DNA of 64,000 nucleotides from Alistipes sp. (GTDB taxonomy: Bacteria > Bacteroidota > Bacteroidia > Bacteroidales > Rikenellaceae): positions 54,025 to 118,024 of the forward strand of contig JAFOBG010000013.1 of the NCBI GenBank assembly GCA_017381935.1, read 5' to 3'. Positions 52,701-60,470 of this stretch are shown one piece after another. Below the pieces are notes generated by a model. That model saw nothing but the letters and a program-made list of their open reading frames with translations, did not search any database and was not told the origin of the DNA. The translations under genes were made by a program, and so were the position numbers. The first letter of the stretch is position 1; the number at the start of each line of letters is the position of its first letter.

Positions 52701-52828
52701 TTGTCTATAATCTACGACACTTTGGAAAGCGTGGTAGTAAGCAGATGTCCGACTACGACTATAAAGAGTCTAAATCAAGTGTAGGTATGGGCAACTCAAA
52801 TGGTGGTATGCGCATGAGAAGATTCTAA
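49796..52828 (+). CDS. TonB-dependent-receptor-like outer-membrane protein
   Basis: 1010 aa. Signal peptide MRRILLMLFMIATSAMTIFA. Residues 25-115 are a carboxypeptidase-regulatory-like domain (VIGAVVEVYPT...GTVTFPSLNYGEHTM). A plug-like domain covers about 125-235 (SDVEGLLKKMPGININNGTVEAQGE, VFVDGKEFFGED, AEAVDRVEVFNKLSDQAEFSG). The rest is a large barrel (OMP_b-brl_3 type) ending in FVYNLRHFG plus a short Gly/Met/Arg-rich tail. The TonB box is not obvious. The likely role is uptake or surface binding of a large ligand. It sits directly behind the LytS/LytTR pair and is a probable target of it. Confidence 0.87.
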   Translation: MRRILLMLFMIATSAMTIFAQSKGKVTMVLLDNDTKSAVIGAVVEVYPTASPNSKKYYTSNVDGTVTFPSLNYGEHTMLVTCLGYADLTKTFNVKSATVSLGKVYMKESATRIDTVVKEVKSLRASQNGDTLSYNAGAFKVSNDSDVEGLLKKMPGININNGTVEAQGETIQKVFVDGKEFFGEDVSTAIKSLPAEAVDRVEVFNKLSDQAEFSGMDDGEGYKAINIVTKTNMRQGQFGKMYAGYGYQPQTDDITSNHKYTAGGNVNVFQNDSRVSLIALFNNINQQNFSFEDILGVSGNSGGGGGRRSFGQYMVRPQSGVALVNSIGLNYSDNWGRKDQVKFQGSYFFNNTNTNNLSESETWYEDPSPVDTLYTNGRSETINNNHRLNARLDWKISRNQSLMSRTSLSYQGNNPFSTTEGYQYGESGLLYQYDQTLRKSHGLNFTEFLQYRVKIAKPGRTLTVDARFNYRDNHNRRQLTSNESSGIKPYDSQWAGQYFGPDSDWHEMKDNPLLYSPVYQIITAPTREYNIRGNVTYNEPLSHYSSLSLQYRFSYEDELKDQKAFYYDSDAFDPSSQEGINQQMTSEYESGYWTHRVGPGFRYSKNKNTVVANLYYQRSVLDGNIVGGQSDKINRTFNDFLYFAMLNYAFNKENSIRLFFRSWTNAPSVTQLQNIFDVSTPQYLSIGNKRLDPSFTHRINFHYIHSNIEKGRTFMWMFSLQNQQDYISSSTLYCPAGFELNEFDGIEVPKNSKGEFYTPQRITSYENLDGYWNLRTHMSLGLPLSFMKCNLNIMAGVNYSVVPSAIYSTTGNVVDNIVNHNYITNYAKNIGYDASLTLGSNISENIDFTLSWRGTYNQAWNTAAKGGAKNDYFNHSASANLKWVFWKGFTFTAAASYNQYIGITQDYNEQYFLCNLYLGKKVFKNKRGEVQIGVNDIANQNTAFSRTTGSGYTKNMTNSVIGRYYSIQFVYNLRHFGKRGSKQMSDYDYKESKSSVGMGNSNGGMRMRRF

Positions 52829-52888
52829 AAGAACTGCTTAAGGTTTTTTATAGTAGTGTGTGGCCTATCGCTGCTATGGCTATGGGTA

Positions 52889-52930
52889 GGATGCTCAGGA
52901 TTTGGTAGTTCGCCTGAGCATCCGTTTTTT
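52889..52930. terminator. Terminator of the TonB-type gene, overlapping the end of the convergent permease ORF
   Basis: GGATGCTCAGG (52889-52899) pairs perfectly with CCTGAGCATCC (52913-52923), followed by GTTTTTTT on the plus strand. The minus-strand permease ORF ends inside the left arm (stop at 52895-52897), so its last residues are encoded by the hairpin. Confidence 0.85.
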
Positions 52931-53998
52931 TATAGATAGAAGAGCTATCACTCCGTAAATAGCTGTTAAAGTCCATAGATATAGTATCTCATTAGATATT
53001 TCGACTATTGTAGCTCCCATGCTTTGTACCTTTATATAGGCACTTATAGCACTGCTTGAGGGTAGTAGTAGCTCGCCTATAATGTACATCCACTTTGGAA
53101 AAGCCTCTATGGGTAGAGACGCACCACTGACTAACAACACAGGAATAGATGTCCAAATTGTCGATAAAATAGCCTGCTCAGGCTTGTTAAATAGTGTAGA
53201 TATAGCAATAGCAAGCATAATAAATGCTAATATATAGCTACCAATAACAGTGATGGCGGTTATAAGTGTTCCGTTTGTCGGATATCCGAATATGTGGTAT
53301 ATAAGGGTGAAGATTATTGATGTTGTTACGCCATAAATTGAGCTATATACTATCACTTTTGCGGTTAATCTTTTAATTGGGGTGGTATTATAGGATAAAG
53401 AGTGTTGGTTTGATATGCTACCTATCATGCCGATACCCATAATTGCTGTTTGTTGAAGTATGACGAGCAAAATGGCCGGCATTATAAATGAACCATAACC
53501 TAAGTATGGGTTGAAAAGTGTATGCGATTGATATATAACCGGAGATTGGATTGCCTGCTTCTGATTTATATCTGCAATTACATCAGTAACGCCTTTAAAA
53601 ACCTGTCTGTACATTAAGAAATAGCTTGCATCGCAATATAATGATATGCAAGATTGCTGGCCTAAGAGTAGAGCTCTATCGTATGATTCGGGGATATAGA
53701 CAATCCCATAGATTTTACGGTTAAATAGCAGTTCCTTCGCATTTGATATGTCGGGGGTTTGGTATGCAGTGGTTATATATGGCGAGGCATTGAGAAGAGA
53801 TATAAATTCTCTGCTACATGAGCTGTTAGAGTTGTCAATAACAGCTATCGGTACATCATCTACCACTTGCATAGCATAACCTGAACCATATAGCAACGCA
53901 TAGATGAACGGTGCAAGAATGAGTATGAGTATCACGCCACTATTTTTGAAGATAGTTTGATATTCAATACTTATCAGTGTCGTTAGTTTTTTTGACAT
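52895..53998 (-). CDS. ABC-2 type transporter permease
   Basis: 367 aa. One N-terminal helix (VILILILAPFIYALLYGSGY, near 17-36), a periplasmic domain of about 130 aa (VPIAVIDNSNSSCSREFISLLNASPYI), then five helices from about 168 to 355. This is the YhhJ/YbhR-like ABC-2 layout. It overlaps the other permease by 16 nt. Its last nine or so residues (RMLRRTTKS region) coincide with the downstream terminator hairpin. It should form the inner-membrane part of a tripartite efflux pump. No ATPase gene is in the operon. Confidence 0.87.
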   Translation of the reverse strand: MSKKLTTLISIEYQTIFKNSGVILILILAPFIYALLYGSGYAMQVVDDVPIAVIDNSNSSCSREFISLLNASPYITTAYQTPDISNAKELLFNRKIYGIVYIPESYDRALLLGQQSCISLYCDASYFLMYRQVFKGVTDVIADINQKQAIQSPVIYQSHTLFNPYLGYGSFIMPAILLVILQQTAIMGIGMIGSISNQHSLSYNTTPIKRLTAKVIVYSSIYGVTTSIIFTLIYHIFGYPTNGTLITAITVIGSYILAFIMLAIAISTLFNKPEQAILSTIWTSIPVLLVSGASLPIEAFPKWMYIIGELLLPSSSAISAYIKVQSMGATIVEISNEILYLWTLTAIYGVIALLSIKKRMLRRTTKS

Positions 53999-55083
53999 AG
54001 TCGTTTATATACAAATAGTGGTAAAATTATAAATATGGTCATGTATGCTAAATTAGGTGCTGATACATATAGCGGAGCTCCTCTAAGAGCCTGGTCTATA
54101 AAGACGTTAATGTAGTATGTAAATGGGAAAAGATGGGTTAAAAGTTGCAGAGGTTCTGCCATCGCAAGGACCGGAAATGTAAGTCCGGAAAATGTAAAAG
54201 CTAAAACCGAATAACCACCTGTTAACGAGAGCGTTAAGTGAAGACTTTTGGTAATGCCAGCGATAAATATTGCTATAGCCTGATAGGTTATAATTAGCAG
54301 ATAGGTAGCTAAAAGAATAAACAACAGGTTTCCGTTTAGTGGCACTTGAAACCAACAGAATAATATTATTAAGATAATAGTGGCGAATAGAGTCATTACT
54401 ATATTTGTAGGCAAAATTACTCCAATGATTTGGACAAAACTATAGTACTCTCTATCACAAACGGCTATTGATGTTGCCAGAGAGGTAAAAATCATAATCA
54501 TCATTGCTAAAAAGCAAGGTGCGAGATAATATGTATAGTTGAGCCAAGGATTGAAAAGTAGGTGTTCTGACAATCTTACGGGCATAGCCATTGATAGCGC
54601 ATGGCTACTATCGACTCCACGAGCAAGAAGTGTTTCAATTACAACACCTGCGCCAAAACTCTTTGCAGCAGTCTGTACAGCATTCTCGATAAAACCGTTG
54701 GTGGAGATGTTTGTGCCACTATTGTAAAGCTCGATATGTGTATTATTATTACGTAAAATATCTCTCTCGAAGTTATTGGGGATAAGTATTGAGGCATATA
54801 TTTTACCACGACGCATCAATTCAAGGCTTTGGTCGGAGCTTGACGTTTTGTACTCTATATTGACAGACGGACTAATATTAATCATCTCAATCACTTTACG
54901 AGACAGTGGACTATTATCGTAGTCGGTAACAGCAATGGGAAGTAAATCAATCCCACTCTTTGAGAAGTAACATACAAATATCAATAGAGCTATTGCAGGA
55001 AATAGAGTAAGTGTGTATAGATAGAACCGATTCTCTCTAATTCGTCTAATCTCAGAGCAGAAATATCTGTATATACTCCTCAT
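53983..55083 (-). CDS. ABC-2 type transporter permease, second subunit
   Basis: 366 aa with the same layout as its neighbour: an N-terminal helix (LTLFPAIALLIFVCYFS), a periplasmic domain (LPIAVTDYDNSPLSRKVIEMINISPSV) and five C-terminal helices. The motif PLSRK...MI..SPSV corresponds to the SCSREF...LLNASPYI of the other subunit, so the two are paralogous and probably form a heterodimer. It lies 2 nt after the HlyD-like gene. Confidence 0.87.
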   Translation of the reverse strand: MRSIYRYFCSEIRRIRENRFYLYTLTLFPAIALLIFVCYFSKSGIDLLPIAVTDYDNSPLSRKVIEMINISPSVNIEYKTSSSDQSLELMRRGKIYASILIPNNFERDILRNNNTHIELYNSGTNISTNGFIENAVQTAAKSFGAGVVIETLLARGVDSSHALSMAMPVRLSEHLLFNPWLNYTYYLAPCFLAMMIMIFTSLATSIAVCDREYYSFVQIIGVILPTNIVMTLFATIILIILFCWFQVPLNGNLLFILLATYLLIITYQAIAIFIAGITKSLHLTLSLTGGYSVLAFTFSGLTFPVLAMAEPLQLLTHLFPFTYYINVFIDQALRGAPLYVSAPNLAYMTIFIILPLFVYKRLCQKN

Positions 55084-55085
55084 TA

Positions 55086-56063
55086 CTATCTGTTTTGCAG
55101 GTTTATTATCACACTCATACCTGGACGTAGGTCATTGTTTGTAGATATCATCTTTACGGCAAATGTCCTAATATCAAAACTGCCCTCTGTCTTTGTGGCA
55201 TTCCATACCGCAAAATCGGCTTGGGACGAAATATGAGCCACTCTGAGAGTTATCTCTTTGTCGAGAGCAGGGATATATGCATTTATACTCTGTCCTATGC
55301 TAATCTGTGGAAGCAGGGTCTCTTTTATATTGAATAAAGCCCATGTGTTACTAAGGTCTAAAATAGTTACAACAGGGTATCCCGCAGCAACAAGTTCACC
55401 AGGATAGTATGCTATTGTTGATACCTCACCTGAAATAGGAGAGACTACTCTACTGTCTGCTATATAGCTTTTAACCTCCTCTATAGCACCTTGGGCTTGC
55501 GCTACTCCTGCTGCAGCAGCCTCTTTTTGCTCCTTTGTAGAGCCCGAAAGAGCTAATGAGTACTCTGCATAAGCAGCACTCTGTGTCGCCTCCATGGCTT
55601 TAAAATTAGCAAACGCTTCATCTCGTTGTTGTGCAGTGGCCACACCTTGCTCATAGAGCCTATTAATACGATGATAGCTCTTCTCTGCCAAATCTTTACC
55701 AATAGTTGCTTTCTGCCACATATTACGAGCAGCTGCAATCTGTTGCTTGCGAGCCCCTGATTCTGCCTGCTTATCTAATGCCTGAGCTGCCGCCTTGATA
55801 GCATCAACTTGCTCTAATTTGGCATCCAACTCCGGCGTAGATATAGTGTATAGCAACTCCCCTTTTACAACTTTATCTCCTTCTGATATAGCTATTGAGT
55901 CAATACGCCCCGGTATTTTTGATGCAACTTTATACTCTCTACACTCAACAACGCCTTGCAAGGTTATACTTTGATGACTTGATACGATATGTGTAACTAT
56001 AATAATAGCAACTACGATAGATATTAGAGCAATGGGGAGAAAGATGTATTTAGTTGTTTTCAT
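55086..56063 (-). CDS. HlyD-family periplasmic adaptor protein
   Basis: 325 aa. One N-terminal membrane anchor (IFLPIALISIVVAIIIVTHIV, about 6-26), a biotinyl-lipoyl-like segment (VECREYKVASKIPGRIDSIAISEGDKV), a long alpha-hairpin (about 75-195) and then the second half of the lipoyl domain (DSRVVSPISGEVSTIAYYPGELVAAG) with a beta-barrel end. It bridges the inner-membrane permease and TolC. It overlaps the TolC-like gene by 14 nt. Confidence 0.92.
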   Translation of the reverse strand: MKTTKYIFLPIALISIVVAIIIVTHIVSSHQSITLQGVVECREYKVASKIPGRIDSIAISEGDKVVKGELLYTISTPELDAKLEQVDAIKAAAQALDKQAESGARKQQIAAARNMWQKATIGKDLAEKSYHRINRLYEQGVATAQQRDEAFANFKAMEATQSAAYAEYSLALSGSTKEQKEAAAAGVAQAQGAIEEVKSYIADSRVVSPISGEVSTIAYYPGELVAAGYPVVTILDLSNTWALFNIKETLLPQISIGQSINAYIPALDKEITLRVAHISSQADFAVWNATKTEGSFDIRTFAVKMISTNNDLRPGMSVIINLQNR

Positions 56064-57420
56064 AGGATATAACTCTTTTATTTACACTATTTGAGTATTT
56101 GAAAAAATCGTAACTACAGCCTGAAGCCTCAAGTAATTGTGCTAAATTGATGTCAAATTGATATGCCGCCTTTAGGTGCTCTATCTGAGAGCGTGCAAGA
56201 TTGAGTGTGGCATCAACGACATCGGTAGATGTGGCTACTCCTTGGTCAAATGCAATCTGTTTCATTCTTAAATACTCTTTGGCAAAGGATATAGAACTTT
56301 CTGCTGATTGACAATGACTTAAGGCCGATGTGCAGTTGTTGTATAGACTTTCGAGCAATAGCCTAATATCTTGCTCTACTGTAGTTTCTAACTCTTTTAC
56401 ACGAGCAAAGGTCTGTTTAGCGGCTAAGTACTTAAATTCTCGCCTACTTCCGTCAAATAGCTTAAAGTTAACACCTATACCTATTGCCCAACGAGGTAAT
56501 AGCTCTGTTACATGCTGTGTAAGAGCACCTCCTGCAATTGCTGCAATCTGAGGAGAGAAGTCGGCACGATTAACGGCTATATTCTCTTTGGCAAGATTAA
56601 CTTGCTCCTTGATATACTCTATTTGCGGATTATTTTGCTCGGCAAGTGCCTGAAAATGAGATAGGCTCTCGATTTTGTCAACTATAAATATATTTGTACT
56701 CGCCTTGTGCAAAGTATCTATACCTATTGTTGTACAGAGGGCCTTATGAATAGTCGCTCTCTCTGCTATGGCGTCATTTAGAAGAGACTCTGCCTCAGAG
56801 AGAGAGTATTTAACATAGAGAACTTCGGCGTTTGTCGCCAAGCCATTCTCTTGCAGAGCAAGGATATCGTTAAGATGTTGTTTTAAACCCTTTACAGCAT
56901 CATTTCTAACAGTTACAGCATCAGTTGCCAATATATATCCGAAATAGCGGTTAACAAGGGTTGTAAATATTTTCTGGGACTCTATTACCCCTTGTGCAGA
57001 TATTGCTCTTTGGTTACTTTTTGCGGCTCGATTGGCGGCAATGATTTTTCCACCTGTAAAAATAGGTATAGTAATATCGGCCTCAAGAAAAGAGAATGTG
57101 CGATTTTGAATTTTATAACTCCAATCTAAGCCAAGCAGAGGTGTAATGTTGAAATCTTTCAATAAACCTTTGAGAGGATTTGCATCTATTGATATATTCT
57201 TCTGGCTATGAATCCATGCTCCGTGAATGTTAATCTGAGGAAAGAATAGTCCCACAGCAGCCTTACGGTTGTATTGAGCTTCGCTATTGTGGTGTTCAAT
57301 AGCCTTGATAGTAGAGTTGTTGCTAAATGTTAGTTGCGCAGCTTGCTCTAAAGATATGACACTCTGGGCATAGCTCTGAAAGTAGCAAAGAAGAGCAAGT
57401 GTTGTAATAAAAGTTCTCAT
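56050..57420 (-). CDS. TolC-family outer-membrane efflux protein
   Basis: 456 aa. Signal peptide MRTFITTLALLCYFQSYA. Two OEP repeats of helices and strands (VISLEQAAQLTFSNNSTIKAIEHHNSEAQ near residue 20, and a second set from about 245). ALTQHVTELLPRWAIGIGVNFKLFDGSRREFK is a barrel strand region. The protein forms the trimeric outer-membrane channel. It is the first gene of the efflux operon. A perfect inverted repeat lies directly before its ATG. Confidence 0.92.
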   Translation of the reverse strand: MRTFITTLALLCYFQSYAQSVISLEQAAQLTFSNNSTIKAIEHHNSEAQYNRKAAVGLFFPQINIHGAWIHSQKNISIDANPLKGLLKDFNITPLLGLDWSYKIQNRTFSFLEADITIPIFTGGKIIAANRAAKSNQRAISAQGVIESQKIFTTLVNRYFGYILATDAVTVRNDAVKGLKQHLNDILALQENGLATNAEVLYVKYSLSEAESLLNDAIAERATIHKALCTTIGIDTLHKASTNIFIVDKIESLSHFQALAEQNNPQIEYIKEQVNLAKENIAVNRADFSPQIAAIAGGALTQHVTELLPRWAIGIGVNFKLFDGSRREFKYLAAKQTFARVKELETTVEQDIRLLLESLYNNCTSALSHCQSAESSISFAKEYLRMKQIAFDQGVATSTDVVDATLNLARSQIEHLKAAYQFDINLAQLLEASGCSYDFFKYSNSVNKRVISYENN

Positions 57421-57421
57421 T

Positions 57422-57447
57422 GTCGTACTGTTTTTGAGCAGTACGAC
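57422..57447. promoter_or_regulatory. Inverted repeat before the TolC-like gene (possible operator)
   Basis: GTCGTACTG (57422-57430) and CAGTACGAC (57439-57447) are a perfect 9-bp inverted repeat around an 8-nt spacer. On the minus strand it ends 2 nt before the ATG. It lacks a U-run, so it is more like an operator or translation-blocking hairpin than a terminator. Confidence 0.5.
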
Positions 57448-57455
57448 TTTGCGTA

Positions 57456-58631
57456 CTACTTTTTAAGCTCGATAACGGTTACTTCAGGTCTTGCTCCTAT
57501 GCGCATATAAAATCCGACACATCCTATACCATCTGTGATATAAAGATAGTTTGACTTATCTCTATAAAGCCCACTCCACTCCTTGTACATAAGCATAGCA
57601 GGAGATAATCGTTTGCCAAAGCACTCAACAGCAATCTGTGTAGCGTGTACATGCCCGGAAAGTGTCAACTCAGCAAAGTCGTTATCACTTATAGGGTGCC
57701 ATAATTGGGGTAAATGGGATACCGCAATGTTAAAGAGCGAAGGCGACACATCTTTGAAAACACTCTGAGCGTCAAAATTGTCAGGTGTTGAGAAGGAGTG
57801 TTTATATTCCAATAGCGCATCTGTAAAGTCAATTCCTGTTATCGCAATCGAGTCTGCACCCTTTATTGCATATATCGTGCTATCTTGTAATAACTCCCAC
57901 CCTGCTTGACGAATTGTTTTATTTAAACGAGCAATATTTTCACTTTTGCTAAGTGTAGTACTATCCATAATATATGTACCTGTATCATGATTGCCCAATA
58001 CTGTATATACACCATAAGGGGCCTTTACATTTGATAGACTCTTTATAACCCTATCAGAGAGCTCGTTGTAGCGAATGTGTACCATATCGCCTCCAAAAAT
58101 AACCATATCCGCCTTCTGACTATTGATAACATCTACCAATTGTGCTATTTCTCTCTCCGGACTCACTAAAGAGCCTATGTGTAGGTCCGAGAAGAAGAGT
58201 ATTCTAAAATTGTCAAATGAAGCGGGTATGTTGTTGTGCTGTATAGGTATATTCTTAATATTGAGATTGGTACGCGTGTTGATAATACCGTTGATAAGAA
58301 TAGTAAAAACTATGACAGCAAAGATAGTTCCAATAGCTACAGATAATCGCTGTTTGCTAATCGTAAGAAAACCTATGTAAAATGCTATTCGTACGAGAGT
58401 AAGTAGGACATATATCGTAATAATCCATGATGCAATGGACATTACAAGATGTGAATTGTCGCTACAAAGTGCGGTGATGGCTACAGATATAAATGGCAGT
58501 ATATTTAACAGTAAGATTATGACGGCTATAATAGCCTTTGCGGTAAGATTAGTTGCAGCAATTTTACGGTATGCCTTAAAATCGGCATACAGGGTCAATA
58601 TGATGATTGAAATAAATATAAAGGTAATCAT
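57456..58631 (-). CDS. Membrane-anchored calcineurin-like metallophosphoesterase
   Basis: 391 aa. Four hydrophobic helices cover about residues 1-115. The phosphoesterase domain has the metal-binding motifs LFFSDLHIGSL (near residue 150), FGGDMVH, VLGNHDTG, and HLPQLWHPISDNDFAELTLSGHVHATQI (GHxH). Known relatives hydrolyse phosphodiesters or phosphomonoesters (YkuE-like); the substrate is unknown. It lies 35 nt upstream of the TolC-like gene and may be co-transcribed with it. The promoter box ends 4 nt before the ATG. Confidence 0.9.
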   Translation of the reverse strand: MITFIFISIIILTLYADFKAYRKIAATNLTAKAIIAVIILLLNILPFISVAITALCSDNSHLVMSIASWIITIYVLLTLVRIAFYIGFLTISKQRLSVAIGTIFAVIVFTILINGIINTRTNLNIKNIPIQHNNIPASFDNFRILFFSDLHIGSLVSPEREIAQLVDVINSQKADMVIFGGDMVHIRYNELSDRVIKSLSNVKAPYGVYTVLGNHDTGTYIMDSTTLSKSENIARLNKTIRQAGWELLQDSTIYAIKGADSIAITGIDFTDALLEYKHSFSTPDNFDAQSVFKDVSPSLFNIAVSHLPQLWHPISDNDFAELTLSGHVHATQIAVECFGKRLSPAMLMYKEWSGLYRDKSNYLYITDGIGCVGFYMRIGARPEVTVIELKK

Positions 58632-58635
58632 AGTG

Positions 58636-58666
58636 CAAATATATGATATTTTTGAGAAACGACAAA
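58636..58666 (-). promoter_or_regulatory. Promoter of the metallophosphoesterase gene
   Basis: Leftward TTTG (58666-58663), 19 nt, TATATTTG (58643-58636), and the ATG at 58631 only 4 nt later. This is the clearest leaderless promoter in the window. Confidence 0.7.
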
Positions 58667-58729
58667 CTATGTTACAATTGGCATATAACTTGCAAATTAT
58701 AGGGGTGTTGAATTTAATATCTAAAGTCT

Positions 58730-60091
58730 ATGAAAAAATTTTTACTTCTTTGTTTCGCGGCATCTTCACTGATGACCGCCTCGGCTCAAAGACATTTTAT
58801 GGAGCGACACCATAAAGCGGATGAGCCTACCGTCTATATTATATCGGTAAAGGAGTCCGATACAATATGGAGTAATAATCCTGCTCTTGCGCAGCAGCAT
58901 ATTGCAATGCAGCGTAATGAAGCGGCAAAGGCTGCAGTTGCAGACCATCGTCAGGCTATGCGCCCTGGTGTTCAACAGGTCGATGAGCCTAATGTGGTTT
59001 TTGCCAACCATCAAAATACATTCTCCTTTGCTATAGGAGGTTATGTGGCACTAAGAGCGAGTTACAGCTTTGATGATGCGGTAGATAATAGAGATATGGT
59101 GCCGTATGATATTCCTATTGAGGAGTCGTTTGCAAATAAACAGGCTTTAGCTATGGATGCAACGACTTCGCGAGTATATATGCGAGCCATAGCTAATCCT
59201 AAGCGCTTGCGTACACCTGTGGTGATATACTTTGATGCAGATTTTAGAGGCGGTAACCGTGGTAGTTATACTCCACGTCTGCGCTCAGGATACGTCTCTT
59301 TGGCGGGCTTTACATTTGGTCGTGATGTAACTACATTCTGTGATTTGACTGCAGCCCCTACAACGATTGATTTCCAAGGACCTAATGCTTATAACTTCAA
59401 TTTTGCAACAATGATTCGTTATGAGTTACCATTCCTGAATAATCACATGAAGTTTGGTGTTGCTGCAGAGATGCCTAATGTCTCTGCAACCTATGGCGAT
59501 GTCTTTATGCCTATACCGCAGCGAGTACCTGATTTTCCGGTCTATTTACAGGTTATGTGGGGTGCAAAGCGTCAAAGCCACTTCAGAGCATCAGCCGTTT
59601 TTCGTGATATGTATCTTTATAACAATAATAATAAGAGTACGACCTCGCTGTTTGGCTGGGGTGTTCAGGCAAGTGGTAATATCCACATTGGCAAGATGGT
59701 ACAGCTCTTTATGAATGGCGTCTATGGTGAGGGTATAACACCTTATATACAGGACCTTACCGGCTCAGGACTTGACTTTACTCCAAATCCGAAAGACCCA
59801 TTAAAGGTTCAAACTATGCCTATGTTCGGTTGGCAAGCTGCTGCACAGATTAATATACTACCAAATTTGTTTATCTCCGGAGGTTACTCTATGGTGCAGG
59901 TACAACATAAGAACGGCTTCTATGCTGATGATGAGTATCGCCGAGGTCAATATGTGTTTGGTAACCTATTTTATAGCCTCTCATCTCGCTGTAAAGTTGC
60001 AGTGGAGTATTTATGGGCGACTCGTAAAAACATGAATGGCGATGAGAATAGCGCAAACCGAGTTAACTTACTCTTTAAATATAGTTTCTAA
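58730..60091 (+). CDS. DcaP-like porin
   Basis: 453 aa. Signal peptide MKKFLLLCFAASSLMTASA. A helical, charged N-terminal stretch (residues 20-85) precedes a large beta-barrel beginning FSFAIGGYVALRASYSFD. Typical features are RSGYVSLAGFTFGRDVTTFCDLTAAPTTIDFQGP (a DcaP-like signature area), alternating amphipathic strands and the C-terminal NLLFKYSF with final Phe. It should form an outer-membrane channel for small acidic molecules. It is monocistronic and closed by a strong terminator. Confidence 0.82.
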   Translation: MKKFLLLCFAASSLMTASAQRHFMERHHKADEPTVYIISVKESDTIWSNNPALAQQHIAMQRNEAAKAAVADHRQAMRPGVQQVDEPNVVFANHQNTFSFAIGGYVALRASYSFDDAVDNRDMVPYDIPIEESFANKQALAMDATTSRVYMRAIANPKRLRTPVVIYFDADFRGGNRGSYTPRLRSGYVSLAGFTFGRDVTTFCDLTAAPTTIDFQGPNAYNFNFATMIRYELPFLNNHMKFGVAAEMPNVSATYGDVFMPIPQRVPDFPVYLQVMWGAKRQSHFRASAVFRDMYLYNNNNKSTTSLFGWGVQASGNIHIGKMVQLFMNGVYGEGITPYIQDLTGSGLDFTPNPKDPLKVQTMPMFGWQAAAQINILPNLFISGGYSMVQVQHKNGFYADDEYRRGQYVFGNLFYSLSSRCKVAVEYLWATRKNMNGDENSANRVNLLFKYSF

Positions 60092-60106
60092 CTAATCTAC
60101 AATATG

Positions 60107-60139
60107 GCCACTACAAGTTGTTGTAGTGGCTTTTTTTTT
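60107..60139 (+). terminator. Terminator of the porin gene
   Basis: GCCACTACAA (60107-60116) pairs perfectly with TTGTAGTGGC (60121-60130) around GTTG, followed by nine T's. Confidence 0.92.
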
Positions 60140-60166
60140 GTATTTGGATATTTTTCATTATCTTTA
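60137..60166 (+). promoter_or_regulatory. Promoter of the DUF4491 gene
   Basis: TTTG (60137-60140), 18 nt, TATCTTTA (60159-60166), one base off TAnnTTTG. The ATG at 60186 is 19 nt later. Confidence 0.5.
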
Positions 60167-60185
60167 CCATCCAAATATTATAATT

Positions 60186-60470
60186 ATGAACTTTTCTGGA
60201 ATTATTATAGGCGTTGCCACATTCTTAATTATCGGATTCTTCCATCCGATTGTTATAAAGAGTGAGTATTATTTTGGAGTTAAGTGTTGGTGGGTATTTG
60301 CTTTGATGGGGGTAGCTACTCTCGTCGCATCTTTATTGGTGCAAAATATAATACTCTCTACACTACTTGCAGTATGGGGAGCTTCATCATTCTGGAGCAT
60401 AGGAGAGCTCTTTGAGCAACGTAAACGAGTTGAGAAAGGTTGGTTCCCAAAACGAGAGAAAAAAGATTGA
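60186..60470 (+). CDS. DUF4491 membrane protein
   Basis: 94 aa from the ATG at 60186, MNFSGIIIGVATFLIIGFFH; a longer in-frame extension upstream reads through the promoter and terminator and is not real. Three hydrophobic helices, then the conserved end SIGELFEQRKRVEKGWFPK. DUF4491 proteins are widespread in Bacteroidales and of unknown function. Its TGA overlaps the TTG start of the CapA gene, so the two are probably translationally coupled. Confidence 0.87.
   Translation: MNFSGIIIGVATFLIIGFFHPIVIKSEYYFGVKCWWVFALMGVATLVASLLVQNIILSTLLAVWGASSFWSIGELFEQRKRVEKGWFPKREKKD

Noticed and set aside
60126-60185. 20-codon N-terminal extension of the DUF4491 protein
   Set aside because: It would run through the porin terminator and the promoter; the family begins at the ATG at 60186.
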